64,000 nucleotides of DNA, from contig JAFYLU010000071.1 in assembly GCA_017550025.1 (NCBI GenBank), positions 1-64,000 of the forward strand. The letters run 5' to 3'. This DNA comes from Bacteroidales bacterium (lineage in GTDB: Bacteria; Bacteroidota; Bacteroidia; Bacteroidales; UBA932). The translations under genes and the position numbers were made by a program. Every line of letters begins with the position of its first letter. The first letter of the stretch is position 1. The notes beneath the pieces were generated by a model. That model saw only the letters and a list, made by a program, of their open reading frames with translations, was not told the DNA's origin and made no database searches. Shown here one piece after another: positions 9,324 through 18,539 of the stretch.

Positions 9324-10150
9324 ATCGCCGCTACATATTCACCTAAAACATCAAGATCCTCCATCAACGGCCTTACCGCCGCCAATGCCTGCTCGTATCT
9401 CACATAATCATCGAACTTTATGTCCACATAGAAGAAATACTGCCATTCCTGTCCCGGTATCGGGAGAGACTGGATCCTCGTGAGATTCATCCCGTAGAAC
9501 GAGAGGATAGTGAGCACATGCGCCAATGATCCCGGAGTATGGGAGAGAGTGAAACAGAGAGACACCTTGTTGACCTGTGACTTGTCCACTTCGAGCGCAT
9601 CATCGAAGATAAGGAATCTCGTGAAGTTCTGCTTATATGTCTCAATGCTCTCCGCCAGTATATCAAGTCCGTAAAGCTCTGCAGCAAGCACAGACGCAAC
9701 AGCTCCGACTCCCATCAGCCCTTCATCAGCCACATCTGCAGCACTCTTGGCTGTATCTTCCGACTCCACAAGCCTGATCCACGGATAATCCTTGAAGAAT
9801 GTACGGGTCTGGTTGATGGCCATATAATGGGTCCTGACTTCCTTTATGTCCTCTATCCTCTGCCCAGGCAACGCCATGAGATTCTGCTGGATGCGCAGGA
9901 ACACCTCGCCCTTGATCTTGCGGTCGTATTTGCGAAGAAGTTCGAAATTCGGCAGAAGTCCGCCGGAAACAGTATTTTCTATCGCCATCACCGCAGCATC
10001 CGCCTTGCCACTGTCCAGACTCTTATATAACCCGTCAAAGGTCAGGCACTCTACTATATCGGTCACAGAAAGCCCATGCTGGTCATAAAACATCCTGGCC
10101 GCCTGCTCATGAAAGCAACCTTTGACGCCCTGTATTGCTACACTCTTCAT
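9320..10150 (-). CDS. pheA: Prephenate dehydratase
   Basis: A 276-residue enzyme converting prephenate to phenylpyruvate. The N-terminal domain (about 1-180) carries AIQGVKGCFHEQAA, AIENTVSGGLLPNFELL and the TRF motif (NFTRFLIFDD). The C-terminal ACT domain (about 190-270: LCFTLSHTPGSLAHVLTILS) is the phenylalanine-sensing regulatory module. I start at 10150 (MKSVAIQG); a second ATG lies directly before at 10153. First gene of the aromatic operon, promoter candidate at 10302-10309. Confidence 0.93.
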   Translation of the reverse strand: MKSVAIQGVKGCFHEQAARMFYDQHGLSVTDIVECLTFDGLYKSLDSGKADAAVMAIENTVSGGLLPNFELLRKYDRKIKGEVFLRIQQNLMALPGQRIEDIKEVRTHYMAINQTRTFFKDYPWIRLVESEDTAKSAADVADEGLMGVGAVASVLAAELYGLDILAESIETYKQNFTRFLIFDDALEVDKSQVNKVSLCFTLSHTPGSLAHVLTILSFYGMNLTRIQSLPIPGQEWQYFFYVDIKFDDYVRYEQALAAVRPLMEDLDVLGEYVAAI

Positions 10151-10301
10151 CATATCAGAAAAAAAATGCTGTCCGAGCAACCGGACAGCACGATAAAACA
10201 TTCTATATCAATCGATACGCAGCACCCGGTCTACCCCCTTCTCTGGAAATAGAAAGAATAAAAACCGAAGCTGCTAAATCGATAAGTTCCCATAATGGTC
10301 A

Positions 10302-10309
10302 CAAATATA
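10302..10309 (-). promoter_or_regulatory. Promoter -7 element of the aromatic operon
   Basis: TATATTTG on the minus strand matches TAnnTTTG and lies about 150 nt upstream of pheA. The leader between it and pheA contains several short complementary stretches but I see no convincing attenuator or leader peptide. Confidence 0.4.
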
Positions 10310-10338
10310 GTTATATTTTTGAAATATCCTCCAGACTA

Positions 10339-10902
10339 TTATACAGTCATGATATCCTTTTCCTTTGCCGCAACGAGCTCGTCAACCTTCTTTGTGAAAG
10401 CGTCTGTCTCCTTCTGCACGAGCTGCTCATACTCCTTCTGAAGGTCTTCAGGCATTCCTTCCTTATTTGCCTTCTTGAGATGCTCGATAGCATCACGACG
10501 TGCATTTCTCACGCTTACCTTTGCATTCTCACCGGCAGACTTTGCCTTCTTGATGAGCTCCTTACGACGGTCCTCTGTAAGAGGCGGAATAGTACAACGG
10601 ATGCTCTCGCCGTTGTTTGATGGTGTGAGGCCGATGTTTGCGTCAAGGATAGCCTTCTCGATCGCAGCGATCATCTTCTTCTCCCATGGCTGAAGCATGA
10701 GGGTCTTCGCGTCAGGAGTAGTCACCGAAGCAACCTGTGGAACAGGAGTTGGACAGCCATAATAATCAACCATCACATTATTGAATACCAACGGATTGGC
10801 CTTTCCTGCACGATATGTCTTGAGTTCCTCGTCGAGGTGATGGACAGCACCTGTCATCTTTGACTTTGCACCCTCCAGAATTTCTTTAGCTTTTGTAATC
10901 AT
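10339..10902 (-). CDS. frr: Ribosome recycling factor
   Basis: A 187-residue RRF that splits post-termination ribosomes together with EF-G. The whole length aligns by eye with the family: KMTGAVHHLDEELKTYRAGK (family LRTGRA region), VASVTTPDAKTLMLQPWEK, LTEDRRKELIKKAKSAGE and the C-terminal helical hairpin. It follows pyrH by 19 nt in a conserved pyrH-frr pair. Confidence 0.96.
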   Translation of the reverse strand: MITKAKEILEGAKSKMTGAVHHLDEELKTYRAGKANPLVFNNVMVDYYGCPTPVPQVASVTTPDAKTLMLQPWEKKMIAAIEKAILDANIGLTPSNNGESIRCTIPPLTEDRRKELIKKAKSAGENAKVSVRNARRDAIEHLKKANKEGMPEDLQKEYEQLVQKETDAFTKKVDELVAAKEKDIMTV

Positions 10903-10921
10903 AGTATATTGTATTAGTTAT

Positions 10922-11632
10922 TTACACATGTACCAATGTTCCGACCTTCTCGCCCTTCACCAGCTTGGTAAGATTTCCCTTCTGGTTCATGTCGAAGACG
11001 ATGATAGGCATGTTGCCCTCGCGGCATAGCGCAAACGCAGTCTGATCCATGACCTTGAGACGGTCTTCGATTGCCTTGTCAAACGAAAGTTCCTCATACT
11101 TTACAGCAGAAGGATCCTTCTCCGGATCAGCAGTATATACGCCGTCGACGCGTGTACCCTTGAGAAGAGCGTCTGCTCCGATCTCAAGCGCCCTGAGGGC
11201 AGCACCTGAATCAGTAGTGAAATATGGATTGCCTGTACCTCCTGCAATCAGGGCCACGCCGCCTTTCTCCATTACGGCCACAGCGTCATCCCTCATATAG
11301 TATCTTGCCACAGGCATCATCGGAGTCGCGGTGAAGACCTCTGCCTCAACACCTGCAGAACGGATAGCCATAGCCAGACCGAGCGAGTTGATCACGGTCG
11401 CAAGCATACCCATCTTGTCACCGTTCACTCTGTCGAAACCCTTGCCCACGCCCTGAAGTCCACGGAAAATGTTTCCGCCGCCGATGACGATGGCCACCTG
11501 AAGGCCGTTCTTCACAGCACTTGCCACTTCTTCGGCATAAGCTGCAAGCCAGTTCTCATCAATACCTTTGCCAGCGGGCCCTCCAAGGCTTTCTCCGCTC
11601 AATTTCAAAAGAACGCGTCTGTATGCTCCCAT
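10922..11632 (-). CDS. pyrH: UMP kinase
   Basis: A 236-residue amino-acid-kinase-fold enzyme phosphorylating UMP to UDP. Motifs: YRRVLLKLSGESLGG (phosphate loop), AIVIGGGNIFRG, DKMGMLATVINSLAL-like segment, and TRVDGVYTADPEKDPSA. The start at 11632 (MGAYRR) fits the family; in-frame ATGs at 11638 and upstream would add residues not typical of PyrH. Upstream partner of frr. Confidence 0.95.
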   Translation of the reverse strand: MGAYRRVLLKLSGESLGGPAGKGIDENWLAAYAEEVASAVKNGLQVAIVIGGGNIFRGLQGVGKGFDRVNGDKMGMLATVINSLGLAMAIRSAGVEAEVFTATPMMPVARYYMRDDAVAVMEKGGVALIAGGTGNPYFTTDSGAALRALEIGADALLKGTRVDGVYTADPEKDPSAVKYEELSFDKAIEDRLKVMDQTAFALCREGNMPIIVFDMNQKGNLTKLVKGEKVGTLVHV

Positions 11633-11663
11633 AATCATTAATGTTTTCAAAAATTCAAGCAAA

Positions 11664-11671
11664 CAAAAGTA
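11664..11671 (-). promoter_or_regulatory. Promoter -7 element of pyrH-frr
   Basis: TACTTTTG on the minus strand (TAnnTTTG), 32 nt upstream of the pyrH start and divergent from the sdhC promoter. Confidence 0.5.
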
Positions 11672-11703
11672 TCGAATTATTATGAAACTTCCAAGAAAGA
11701 ATA

Positions 11704-11711
11704 TATCTTTG
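11704..11711 (+). promoter_or_regulatory. Promoter -7 element of sdhC
   Basis: TATCTTTG, an exact TAnnTTTG match, 57 nt upstream of the sdhC ATG. Confidence 0.55.
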
Positions 11712-11767
11712 CATGACAGAAGAGCATATTCAAACCGAATATTAACTATAAAAGAATATAAACTATT

Positions 11768-12454
11768 ATGGCACTTTCTTCAATTACCAAGAAGCTTATC
11801 ATGAGTATAAGCGGCCTTTTCCTCATCGTTTTCCTCCTTCTCCACATGACAATCAACTTCTTTTCAGTGATTGACACATTCAAGGGAACATACGGAGCGG
11901 CAGACGGACTCTTCCAGGCAGGTTGCGACTTCATGGCGCTTCCTATCATCACCATCATGGTTCCTGTTCTTGCAGCAGGCTTCTTCGTACACATCATCTA
12001 TGCGTTCATCCTTTCTTACGGCAACTACAAGGCCCGCGGAACAGAGCGCTATGCTGTTGCAAACAAGACAAAGGCTGAATCTTGGGCATCAAAGAATATG
12101 CTCGTCCTCGGTATCGTAGTTCTCGGTATCGTAGTATTCCACCTCAACCACTTCTGGGCAGAAATGCAGCTCAAGGAGTTCCAGGGACATCACGCAGAGA
12201 ACCCATACGAGCTCCTCAATGCAACATTCCAGAACGGATGGATGGTAGTCGCATATGTAATCTGGTTCGCAGCTCTCGGCCTGCACCTTATGCACGGCTT
12301 CTGGAGCGCATTCCAGACAATCGGTATGAGCAACAAGGTATGGGAGAGCAGACTCCTCCTCATCGGCAAGGTAATCGTGGGAATCATCGTTCTCGGATTC
12401 TCTGCTGTTGCAGTCAATGCATTCATTCAGGCAAACGGCTGTTGCTGCTGCTAA
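11768..12454 (+). CDS. sdhC: Succinate dehydrogenase/fumarate reductase cytochrome b subunit, b558 type
   Basis: A 228-residue five-helix membrane anchor that binds haem and passes electrons between the quinone pool and the FrdA/SdhA-FrdB/SdhB head. Hydrophobic segments lie around residues 8-30, 58-80, 112-130, 160-180 and 200-220; histidines in LLLHMTINFF, FFVHIIYAF, FHLNHFW and GLHLMHGFW are candidate haem ligands. The protein ends in four cysteines. It is unusual that no sdhA/sdhB follows: a strong terminator stands immediately downstream and the next gene is convergent. The head subunits must be elsewhere or missing. Confidence 0.9.
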   Translation: MALSSITKKLIMSISGLFLIVFLLLHMTINFFSVIDTFKGTYGAADGLFQAGCDFMALPIITIMVPVLAAGFFVHIIYAFILSYGNYKARGTERYAVANKTKAESWASKNMLVLGIVVLGIVVFHLNHFWAEMQLKEFQGHHAENPYELLNATFQNGWMVVAYVIWFAALGLHLMHGFWSAFQTIGMSNKVWESRLLLIGKVIVGIIVLGFSAVAVNAFIQANGCCCC

Positions 12455-12464
12455 TCCTGACCGG

Positions 12465-12514
12465 ATATAAACGAAATAAGGCTGACCGCTTGGTCAGCCT
12501 TATTTCGTTTATAT
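12465..12514. terminator. Bidirectional terminator, perfect 23-bp stem
   Basis: Two perfectly complementary 23-nt arms (12465-12487 and 12492-12514) around a GCTT loop, between the convergent sdhC and Rsh genes. The outer stem is A/T-rich (ATATAAACGAAAT) and the inner stem G/C-rich (GGCTGACC), so each strand ends in a U-rich stretch after the GC core. Confidence 0.88.
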
Positions 12515-12524
12515 GGACATTCCT

Positions 12525-14399
12525 TTATTCTATGTCTATTCTCTGAACCTCATCAACACCCGGGATCGAGGCAATACTGTGCATTGCGGTCTGGAGTTCG
12601 TTCATGGAGTGGACGGCGAAGTCGATCGTGCAGACACCTATATGATCGATGGTTTCCGTACGGAGGCCCAGCATCGAGAGATGAAGCTTCTCCGTGATGC
12701 AGTCCACGAGGTCGCTCAAGAGATGGTACCTGTCGATGGCTCTGACGCTTATGCGCACCGGATAGAGAAAATCAGGGTTCTCCTCAAAAGCCACATCTAC
12801 GATGGAGTCGCCAAGCTGCGAGGCCATTCTGATAGCCGTAGGACAATTCCTCTTATGCACCTGAACCGGCTTGCCTTCTCTTCTGAATCCGATGACCTCG
12901 TCTCCCGGAAGAGGATGACAGTTCGGACAGCGGTCATAGACCGATATAGGCTTATGTGAAAGATGTGAACTGATGTGCTTGCGGGCCTTGTATGTGGAAA
13001 CATGCTCCAGCCAGTCAGGCTGCGGCTCGATATCATCATTTGTTCCGATCTCCACACAGTCACCTCTTCGAAGCACGGTCTTTATCGAAGACAGTTTTCC
13101 GTTGATACGTGCATAGTGCGCATGCTCACCTATATGACTGTGGATCTCGAATGCGAAGTCCAGGGCTGTGGCGCCCTTTGGCAGAATCACACATTTTCCT
13201 TTAGGAGTGAACACCATTATATCATCATAGTAGAAGGAAGATGTAACTCCTTCCATGAAGTCTATTCCTTGGTCCTGATAGGCGAACTCTTTCAGCAGCT
13301 CGTTGAACTTGTTGAGCCACGCCTTGATGTTTTCATCAGTTCTTTCCGCAGCACATCCAAGACGGCCGTTGCGGACCATTCTTTCGGATGATATATGAAG
13401 TTCCTCCCATTTTCCCTTTTCGTTAAGGAGCTTGACCTGGAAACTCTGATAGCCGTTTTCCTTGGGTGCATCGATATAGTTGGACACACTTCCCGGACGC
13501 TCCTTGAATGTATCGGTAAGCAATGAGTAGATACGGAGACTCGTATCCTTTTCAGACCAAGGTTCAACGTTCTGGTAGACAACCCTGACATAATACTTGG
13601 TAGGGACATGGGCAAAGTCACAGCCTTTTGCATGCATCTTCATCCAGATGCTGTAAGGCCTTCTGTAACGGACTTCCGTGCGGGCCTTGATTCCTCCCGC
13701 CTTCAATATGCTCTCTATCTTGGACGTGAATGCGTCGATATGAGGACGCTCGGCCTCGAATTCTTCAGCGAGCAGTCTTTCAAGCATGGCATATTCTCTG
13801 GGACAGCGATATCTGAACGAAAGGTTCTCAAGCTCGGTCTTCACATGATAGAGTCCGAGTCTGTTGGCCAACGGTGCATAGAAGTAGTCGGTCTCACCGG
13901 CAATCTTCATCTGCTTGTCCGGCCTCATGCTGTCGAGTGTACGCATGTTATGAAGACGGTCCGCCAGCTTGATGAGCAGGGCTCTGACATCATACTGCAT
14001 CGAGGCAAGAATCTGACGGAAATTATCTATCTGCTTGGACTGCACATACTTATCCTTCTTCTCCTTGGTAACGACACCGACAAGAAAGGCCACCTCGTCT
14101 CCAAAGCGGTCACGGATATCATCGATGGTATAATGAGTATCCTCAACGACATCATGAAGAAAAGCCGCAATCACAGGATCGGCTCCCAGCTCGAGCTCTT
14201 CGGCAACGATTCTGGCCACATTCACAGGGTGGATTATATAAGGCTCACCGGACTTGCGGCGTTGCGGACTATGCGCTTCACGGGCAAATTCGAATGCTGT
14301 ACGGAGTCTATCCAGATTTTCGGTACATTCCTTGCAGGCCAGGCTCGCGATAAGCTCATCTACATCGGCCTGGATCATGACATCGTAGTTCGTTTCCAT
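12525..14399 (-). CDS. RelA/SpoT family (p)ppGpp synthetase/hydrolase (Rsh)
   Basis: A 624-residue long Rsh that controls the stringent-response alarmone. Order: HD hydrolase domain (YIIHPVNVARIV, AAFLHDVVEDT, LADRLHNMRTLDSM), synthetase-like domain (YRRPYSIWMKM, KENGYQSFQVKLL), TGS domain (DDIMVFTPKGKCVILPKGATALDFAF), a Cys/His motif (CPNCHPLPGDEVIGFRREGK) and a C-terminal ACT domain. The synthetase region departs from the E. coli pattern (EELHISSERM where EVQIRT is usual, no AAHW), as I recall for other Bacteroidales Rsh. Whether it is bifunctional cannot be read from the sequence. Start set at METNYDV. Confidence 0.9.
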   Translation of the reverse strand: METNYDVMIQADVDELIASLACKECTENLDRLRTAFEFAREAHSPQRRKSGEPYIIHPVNVARIVAEELELGADPVIAAFLHDVVEDTHYTIDDIRDRFGDEVAFLVGVVTKEKKDKYVQSKQIDNFRQILASMQYDVRALLIKLADRLHNMRTLDSMRPDKQMKIAGETDYFYAPLANRLGLYHVKTELENLSFRYRCPREYAMLERLLAEEFEAERPHIDAFTSKIESILKAGGIKARTEVRYRRPYSIWMKMHAKGCDFAHVPTKYYVRVVYQNVEPWSEKDTSLRIYSLLTDTFKERPGSVSNYIDAPKENGYQSFQVKLLNEKGKWEELHISSERMVRNGRLGCAAERTDENIKAWLNKFNELLKEFAYQDQGIDFMEGVTSSFYYDDIMVFTPKGKCVILPKGATALDFAFEIHSHIGEHAHYARINGKLSSIKTVLRRGDCVEIGTNDDIEPQPDWLEHVSTYKARKHISSHLSHKPISVYDRCPNCHPLPGDEVIGFRREGKPVQVHKRNCPTAIRMASQLGDSIVDVAFEENPDFLYPVRISVRAIDRYHLLSDLVDCITEKLHLSMLGLRTETIDHIGVCTIDFAVHSMNELQTAMHSIASIPGVDEVQRIDIE

Positions 14400-14465
14400 A
14401 ATTTGGCGAATAAGGAGCACAAGTTAGGAAAAAAAACTCAATGTTGTTCTGATAAGTCCTGTTTT

Positions 14466-16277
14466 TTAGATAGGAGCAGTCTTGAAACGCAGCCATGCAG
14501 CCACATCAGGCGGCAGAAGCGGTGACAATGTCCTGTAGACCCTCTCATTATATGCATTGAGCCATGCGGTAGCTTCCGCTCCGAGCACATCCTTCAGCAC
14601 AGCCGACGTATCTATATGGCAGCAGGTAAGCGTCTCGAATTCCAGCCACTCGCCGAAATCGCTGGTTCCCGCCTCACGGCACAGCACTATGTTCTCATGG
14701 CGTATTCCGTGCATCCCCTCGCGATACAGTCCCGGTTCGTTGGAAGTGACCATTCCCGGAAGCAGAGGCTGGGGATTGTATTGATATCGGATAGACTGCG
14801 GACCCTCATGCACGCAGAGGTAATAGCCTATTCCGTGTCCTGTTCCATGTCCGAAGTTGCGCTTTGCCTTCCAGAGAGGCATGCGGGCAAGGGCATCAAG
14901 CTGACATCCTGCCGTTCCTTTCGGGAACACCGCCATCGAAAGGTCTATCATACCTTTCAGAACCAATGTGTAGTCTTCCTTTTCAAGGCCGGTGCATTCG
15001 CCCATCGGAACCGTTCTGGTAATGTCTGTCGTTCCTGTGAGATACTGTCCGCCGGAATCCACAAGATACAGTCCGCGAGGCCGGATCACCTGCGAACCGA
15101 CGCGCGGTGTCGAATAATGAGGCAGTGCCGCTCCCGGACCATAGGCCGAGATGTTCTCGAAACTGTTTCCCCTGTATCCCGGGATTTCAGAACGGAAAGC
15201 CGTAAGCTTCTCGGAAGCCTCCCATTCGTCAACGACCCTGCCCGACGCGACTTCACCCTCAAGCCAGAACAGGAAACGCTCCATCGCCACACCGTCATCT
15301 ACATAAGTCTGACGAAGATTGTCTATTTCCGAAGCAGTCTTGACCGCCTTTTCAAGTATTACTGGAGAAGTGCCGCAGATTACGGCATCCTTATCGAAAC
15401 ATCCGCAGATATATTCATATACATGCGAATTCAGAGTCGAAGGATCCACAAAGATGGTTCCTGAAGTTCCGTCTTCGCCAAAGTCTGACAATGCAAAGAA
15501 TACAGCATCATAATCCTCAATGTCGACGCCGTCCATTTCAAGCTCGCTGAAGCTGTCGACAGTATCAGGATCATGCGCAGCATCAGCCTTGCGCACGAAC
15601 CACTTCACATAATCCTGGGAAACAAGGAGATATGAAATCACCAGCGGATTGTATTCGATGTCGCTTCCTCTCACATTCAGCATCCATGCAACCTCATCAA
15701 GAGAGGATAGAAGCACCTTATCATAACCGCCCAAGAGCATCCATTTGCGAAGCCATGATATCTTGTCCACCCTCTGGATGCCGCCAAAGCACTCCACATC
15801 CAGAGTAGTGACAGGAGTCACCGGCATAGCAGGTCTTCCGTCCCAAAGTTCCTGAAGCATATCCGGAACATCCACGACAAGCCCGCCTTCTCCCAAGGCA
15901 TCCGCAAGTTCCTGCACGGAGCTGACGCTATGACAGAGTCCGTCTACAGCCACCACACGCGCCTTGTCAGAAAGCCACTGCGGTATGGACACCGCTCCCG
16001 GAACACGGGTCTTGTGAAGTTCAACACCAGTGTCCTCAAGCTGGGTCAATGCCTGGATGAAATATCTCGAATCCGTCCAAAGCCCTGCATGATCGGCCGT
16101 AACCACAACATCACCAGCCTCCCCGGTAAATCCTGTAAGCCATTCCACCTGCTTCCAGCGAGGCGCCGGATATTCACTTGCATGAGGATCAGAGCCTGTG
16201 ACCACCACAGCATCCCAACCGTTCCTTGACATCATGCCCCTCAAGGCATCAATCCTTTCAGAATAGACATTTCCCAT
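14466..16277 (-). CDS. pepP: Xaa-Pro aminopeptidase (M24B, aminopeptidase P family)
   Basis: A 603-residue dimetal peptidase that removes N-terminal residues preceding proline. It has two creatinase-like N-terminal domains (TGSDPHASEYPAPRW, GLWTDSRYF) and the pita-bread domain with the expected metal ligands: Asp pair in LVDSGGQYLTGTTDITRTV, His in GHGTGHGIGYYLCVHEGP, Glu in SNEPGLY and Glu in LEFETLTC. The C-terminal extension is the usual ~600-residue Bacteroidetes/eukaryote-like form. Start at 16277 (MGNVYSERIDALR) is preferred; an in-frame ATG at 16295 is possible. 126 nt downstream of hemW. Confidence 0.92.
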   Translation of the reverse strand: MGNVYSERIDALRGMMSRNGWDAVVVTGSDPHASEYPAPRWKQVEWLTGFTGEAGDVVVTADHAGLWTDSRYFIQALTQLEDTGVELHKTRVPGAVSIPQWLSDKARVVAVDGLCHSVSSVQELADALGEGGLVVDVPDMLQELWDGRPAMPVTPVTTLDVECFGGIQRVDKISWLRKWMLLGGYDKVLLSSLDEVAWMLNVRGSDIEYNPLVISYLLVSQDYVKWFVRKADAAHDPDTVDSFSELEMDGVDIEDYDAVFFALSDFGEDGTSGTIFVDPSTLNSHVYEYICGCFDKDAVICGTSPVILEKAVKTASEIDNLRQTYVDDGVAMERFLFWLEGEVASGRVVDEWEASEKLTAFRSEIPGYRGNSFENISAYGPGAALPHYSTPRVGSQVIRPRGLYLVDSGGQYLTGTTDITRTVPMGECTGLEKEDYTLVLKGMIDLSMAVFPKGTAGCQLDALARMPLWKAKRNFGHGTGHGIGYYLCVHEGPQSIRYQYNPQPLLPGMVTSNEPGLYREGMHGIRHENIVLCREAGTSDFGEWLEFETLTCCHIDTSAVLKDVLGAEATAWLNAYNERVYRTLSPLLPPDVAAWLRFKTAPI

Positions 16278-16403
16278 ATTGCTTTCAGTTTGCATGTTCG
16301 GTTTAATCCTACAATATTACTGAAAATAAATGAGAATCCTGTCAGTTGGCTGGCAAAGTGTCTTCTATATCCGGATTTACGCACAATAAGACAAGAGCTT
16401 ACA

Positions 16404-17567
16404 TCAGACTATTTCAGAAATTATACCGTCAGAAACAAAAGAACGGTTTTCAGGAATACGGATTTTTCCGGAAGGGGCAAGGACGAGGCTGCCTGTCCGG
16501 AAGGCGTGGTCAAGACTGGCCGGATCGCAGTTTTCTTTCAGAAAGCCGGCTGAAATGCCGTCAGATGTACGCAGGGCAAGCATTATCTTTTCAAGGACAA
16601 GCTGTTCTTCATCCAGGACCTCTGATTCACGGACCGAAGCCGGGTCGGAGATATATGTCTGCAGGTCCTGAAGATTCCATGACCTTGACGGCAGGCTGCC
16701 CATACCGGAAGCAACGAAGCTATGGGCACCAGGTCCCAATCCTACATACGGCACATGTTTCCAGTATGCGGAATTATGCACAGCCTCGTAGCCCGGGATG
16801 GCGAAGTTGGATATTTCATAATGATGATAGCCGGCCCGGGCCAATGTTTCGCAAAGCATCATATACTGATGTTCGCAAAGTTCGTCGGAGGCCTCCTCGA
16901 ACATTCCCTTCTCCACCATCCTCGCCAGCATGCTGCCAGGCTCCACAGACAGCTGATAGGCGGATATATGCTTGGGAGGAATCCCCGAAGGAGATATCTC
17001 CAGGGCATTCTTCAAAGTCTCGCGCCACTGATCGTCATCAAGTTGAGGAAGTCCGAAGATCAGGTCTATGCTGATGTTTCCGACTCCGGCTTCTTCAAGG
17101 ATTTCATAGGCCTTGCGGGCTGCGGATGCATCATGACGGCGGTTCATGAACTTCAGGATCCTGTCATCAAAAGACTGCACGCCCATGCTGATGCGGTTCA
17201 CCCCGAGGGCAAGAAGCCCCCGCACATACTCTGCGCCCTTCTCGATGATATCCTCCGGATTCACCTCTACGGTAAACTCCTTGTAAGGACCTCCATGCCC
17301 GACATCCTTCAGGGCAGAGACAATTCTCTCAAACACAGAAAGGGGCAGCACCGATGGGGTGCCGCCTCCTATATATAACGTGTCCGTATCATCAGATATT
17401 TCTTCCGCACGCTGTCCGATCTCGACAGCAAGGGCTTCAGCATACTTTTCAAACATCTCCTCCTGCCTGCGTGCATCCTCCGCCCCGTGACATTTTGCCG
17501 CAACTTCAGAATAAAAGTCGCAATAGGTGCAGAAGCTCCTGCAGAAAGGAATGTGGATATATATCAC
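16404..17567 (-). CDS. hemW: Radical SAM haem chaperone HemW (coproporphyrinogen III oxidase-like)
   Basis: A 387-residue radical SAM protein. The N-terminus IYIHIPFCRSFCTYCDFYS holds the CxxxCxxC cluster motif followed by CDF rather than the extra N-terminal segment of true HemN, so HemW (haem trafficking) is the better name. Other family motifs: TLYIGGGTPSVL, EFTVEVNPEDI, NRISMGVQSFDDRIL, NISIDLIFGLPQ and the C-terminal HemN domain. It starts 2 nt after the coiled-coil protein gene and is probably cotranscribed with it. Confidence 0.92.
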   Translation of the reverse strand: MIYIHIPFCRSFCTYCDFYSEVAAKCHGAEDARRQEEMFEKYAEALAVEIGQRAEEISDDTDTLYIGGGTPSVLPLSVFERIVSALKDVGHGGPYKEFTVEVNPEDIIEKGAEYVRGLLALGVNRISMGVQSFDDRILKFMNRRHDASAARKAYEILEEAGVGNISIDLIFGLPQLDDDQWRETLKNALEISPSGIPPKHISAYQLSVEPGSMLARMVEKGMFEEASDELCEHQYMMLCETLARAGYHHYEISNFAIPGYEAVHNSAYWKHVPYVGLGPGAHSFVASGMGSLPSRSWNLQDLQTYISDPASVRESEVLDEEQLVLEKIMLALRTSDGISAGFLKENCDPASLDHAFRTGSLVLAPSGKIRIPENRSFVSDGIISEIV

Positions 17568-17569
17568 GG

Positions 17570-18433
17570 TTATCGGAGCATAAGCTCGGCAGAACCGAGG
17601 AGAGACTGCTGCGTATATGCCTCTACGGTGTAGATACCCTTGATGTAGCCGGTGATGTCATTGAGGTAGATGCTCATCTCAACCTCCTTGCCCTGATAGT
17701 CCACCTCACGCGAAGCAGAGCAGATCATAGGCTCGCCATTGACCTCGAATGTCCTCTGTGTATCATTTGTAAGAAGGATTCCGTCCGGTCCCTTGACTCT
17801 GATATAGACTCTTACAGGGCCCTTTGGCGCCAGATCATTCTCCACAAGGCTCAAGGTTGTGAGAAGCCTTATTACACGGCTGCTTCGGTCTGTAACCTTG
17901 TCTGAAGCATTATATGCCTCTATCCTTATTCCGCGTGCCTTGATCACTGATCCTGCAGCCACCTGGCCGGAAAGGTTCTCCACCTCCTTGCTCAGCTCCT
18001 GCTGTCTTTTCTTGCTTTCAGCTGCCTCACGACGGGCAGCAGCCGCATCTGCGGTAAGCTTCTTGTTAAGTGTATTGAGGGAATCGATCTGAACGATATA
18101 GCTCTTCATGATGCTGCGAAGTGTTCCGAGCTCCCTCTCATACTGACGTATCTTGCTTCTGTTCGTCGCCTCTGTCTTGGTTATCTTCTCGATGAGCATC
18201 TGCACTTCGAGACGCGACGAATCAAGCTGGAGGTTTATCTCATCATAGTCCGAAGACAATGTCGCATAATCGTTCTGAAGGGCGATCATCTGCTCTGTGA
18301 GCTCTTCCTTCTCAAGGGTGAGGTCCTTTACGAGTGATGACTTCTCATACCATATGTATGCGAGTGTACCGGCAAGAAGCACGGCCACGGCAATAAGGGC
18401 ATACATGACTTTTTTCAAGCTCTGCTCTTCCAT
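17570..18433 (-). CDS. Membrane-anchored coiled-coil protein, function unknown
   Basis: A 287-residue protein with one N-terminal transmembrane helix (residues ~10-28, MYALIAVAVLLAGTLAYIWY), then a long heptad-rich coiled coil (~30-150, KEELTEQMIALQNDY... KKRQQELSKEVENLSGQ), then a beta-rich C-terminal domain (~160-287). It looks like a widely conserved Bacteroidetes hypothetical; the topology suggests an envelope scaffold. I do not know a function. Promoter candidate at 18466-18473; cotranscribed with hemW. Confidence 0.75.
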   Translation of the reverse strand: MEEQSLKKVMYALIAVAVLLAGTLAYIWYEKSSLVKDLTLEKEELTEQMIALQNDYATLSSDYDEINLQLDSSRLEVQMLIEKITKTEATNRSKIRQYERELGTLRSIMKSYIVQIDSLNTLNKKLTADAAAARREAAESKKRQQELSKEVENLSGQVAAGSVIKARGIRIEAYNASDKVTDRSSRVIRLLTTLSLVENDLAPKGPVRVYIRVKGPDGILLTNDTQRTFEVNGEPMICSASREVDYQGKEVEMSIYLNDITGYIKGIYTVEAYTQQSLLGSAELMLR

Positions 18434-18465
18434 TTCTTCTTTGTTTTGATGTGTTTATAGATTCG

Positions 18466-18501
18466 CAAAGATAACAAAATATCGGATTTTTCTTACCTTT
18501 G
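18466..18501. promoter_or_regulatory. Divergent promoter pair
   Basis: TATCTTTG on the minus strand (18466-18473) serves the coiled-coil gene, and TACCTTTG on the plus strand (18494-18501) serves the gene at 18540. The two -7 elements are 20 bp apart. Confidence 0.6.
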
Positions 18502-18539
18502 TAAGGATTATAGTTAGACAAACCCGCAAATTTAAAGCC

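Noticed and set aside
10151..10338. Attenuator or T-box upstream of the aromatic operon
   Set aside because: No leader peptide rich in Phe/Tyr, no T-box signature and no clear terminator/antiterminator pair in the ~150-nt leader.
13608..14525. 305-codon rightward frame antisense to the Rsh gene
   Set aside because: No domain; explained by codon bias of the real gene on the other strand.
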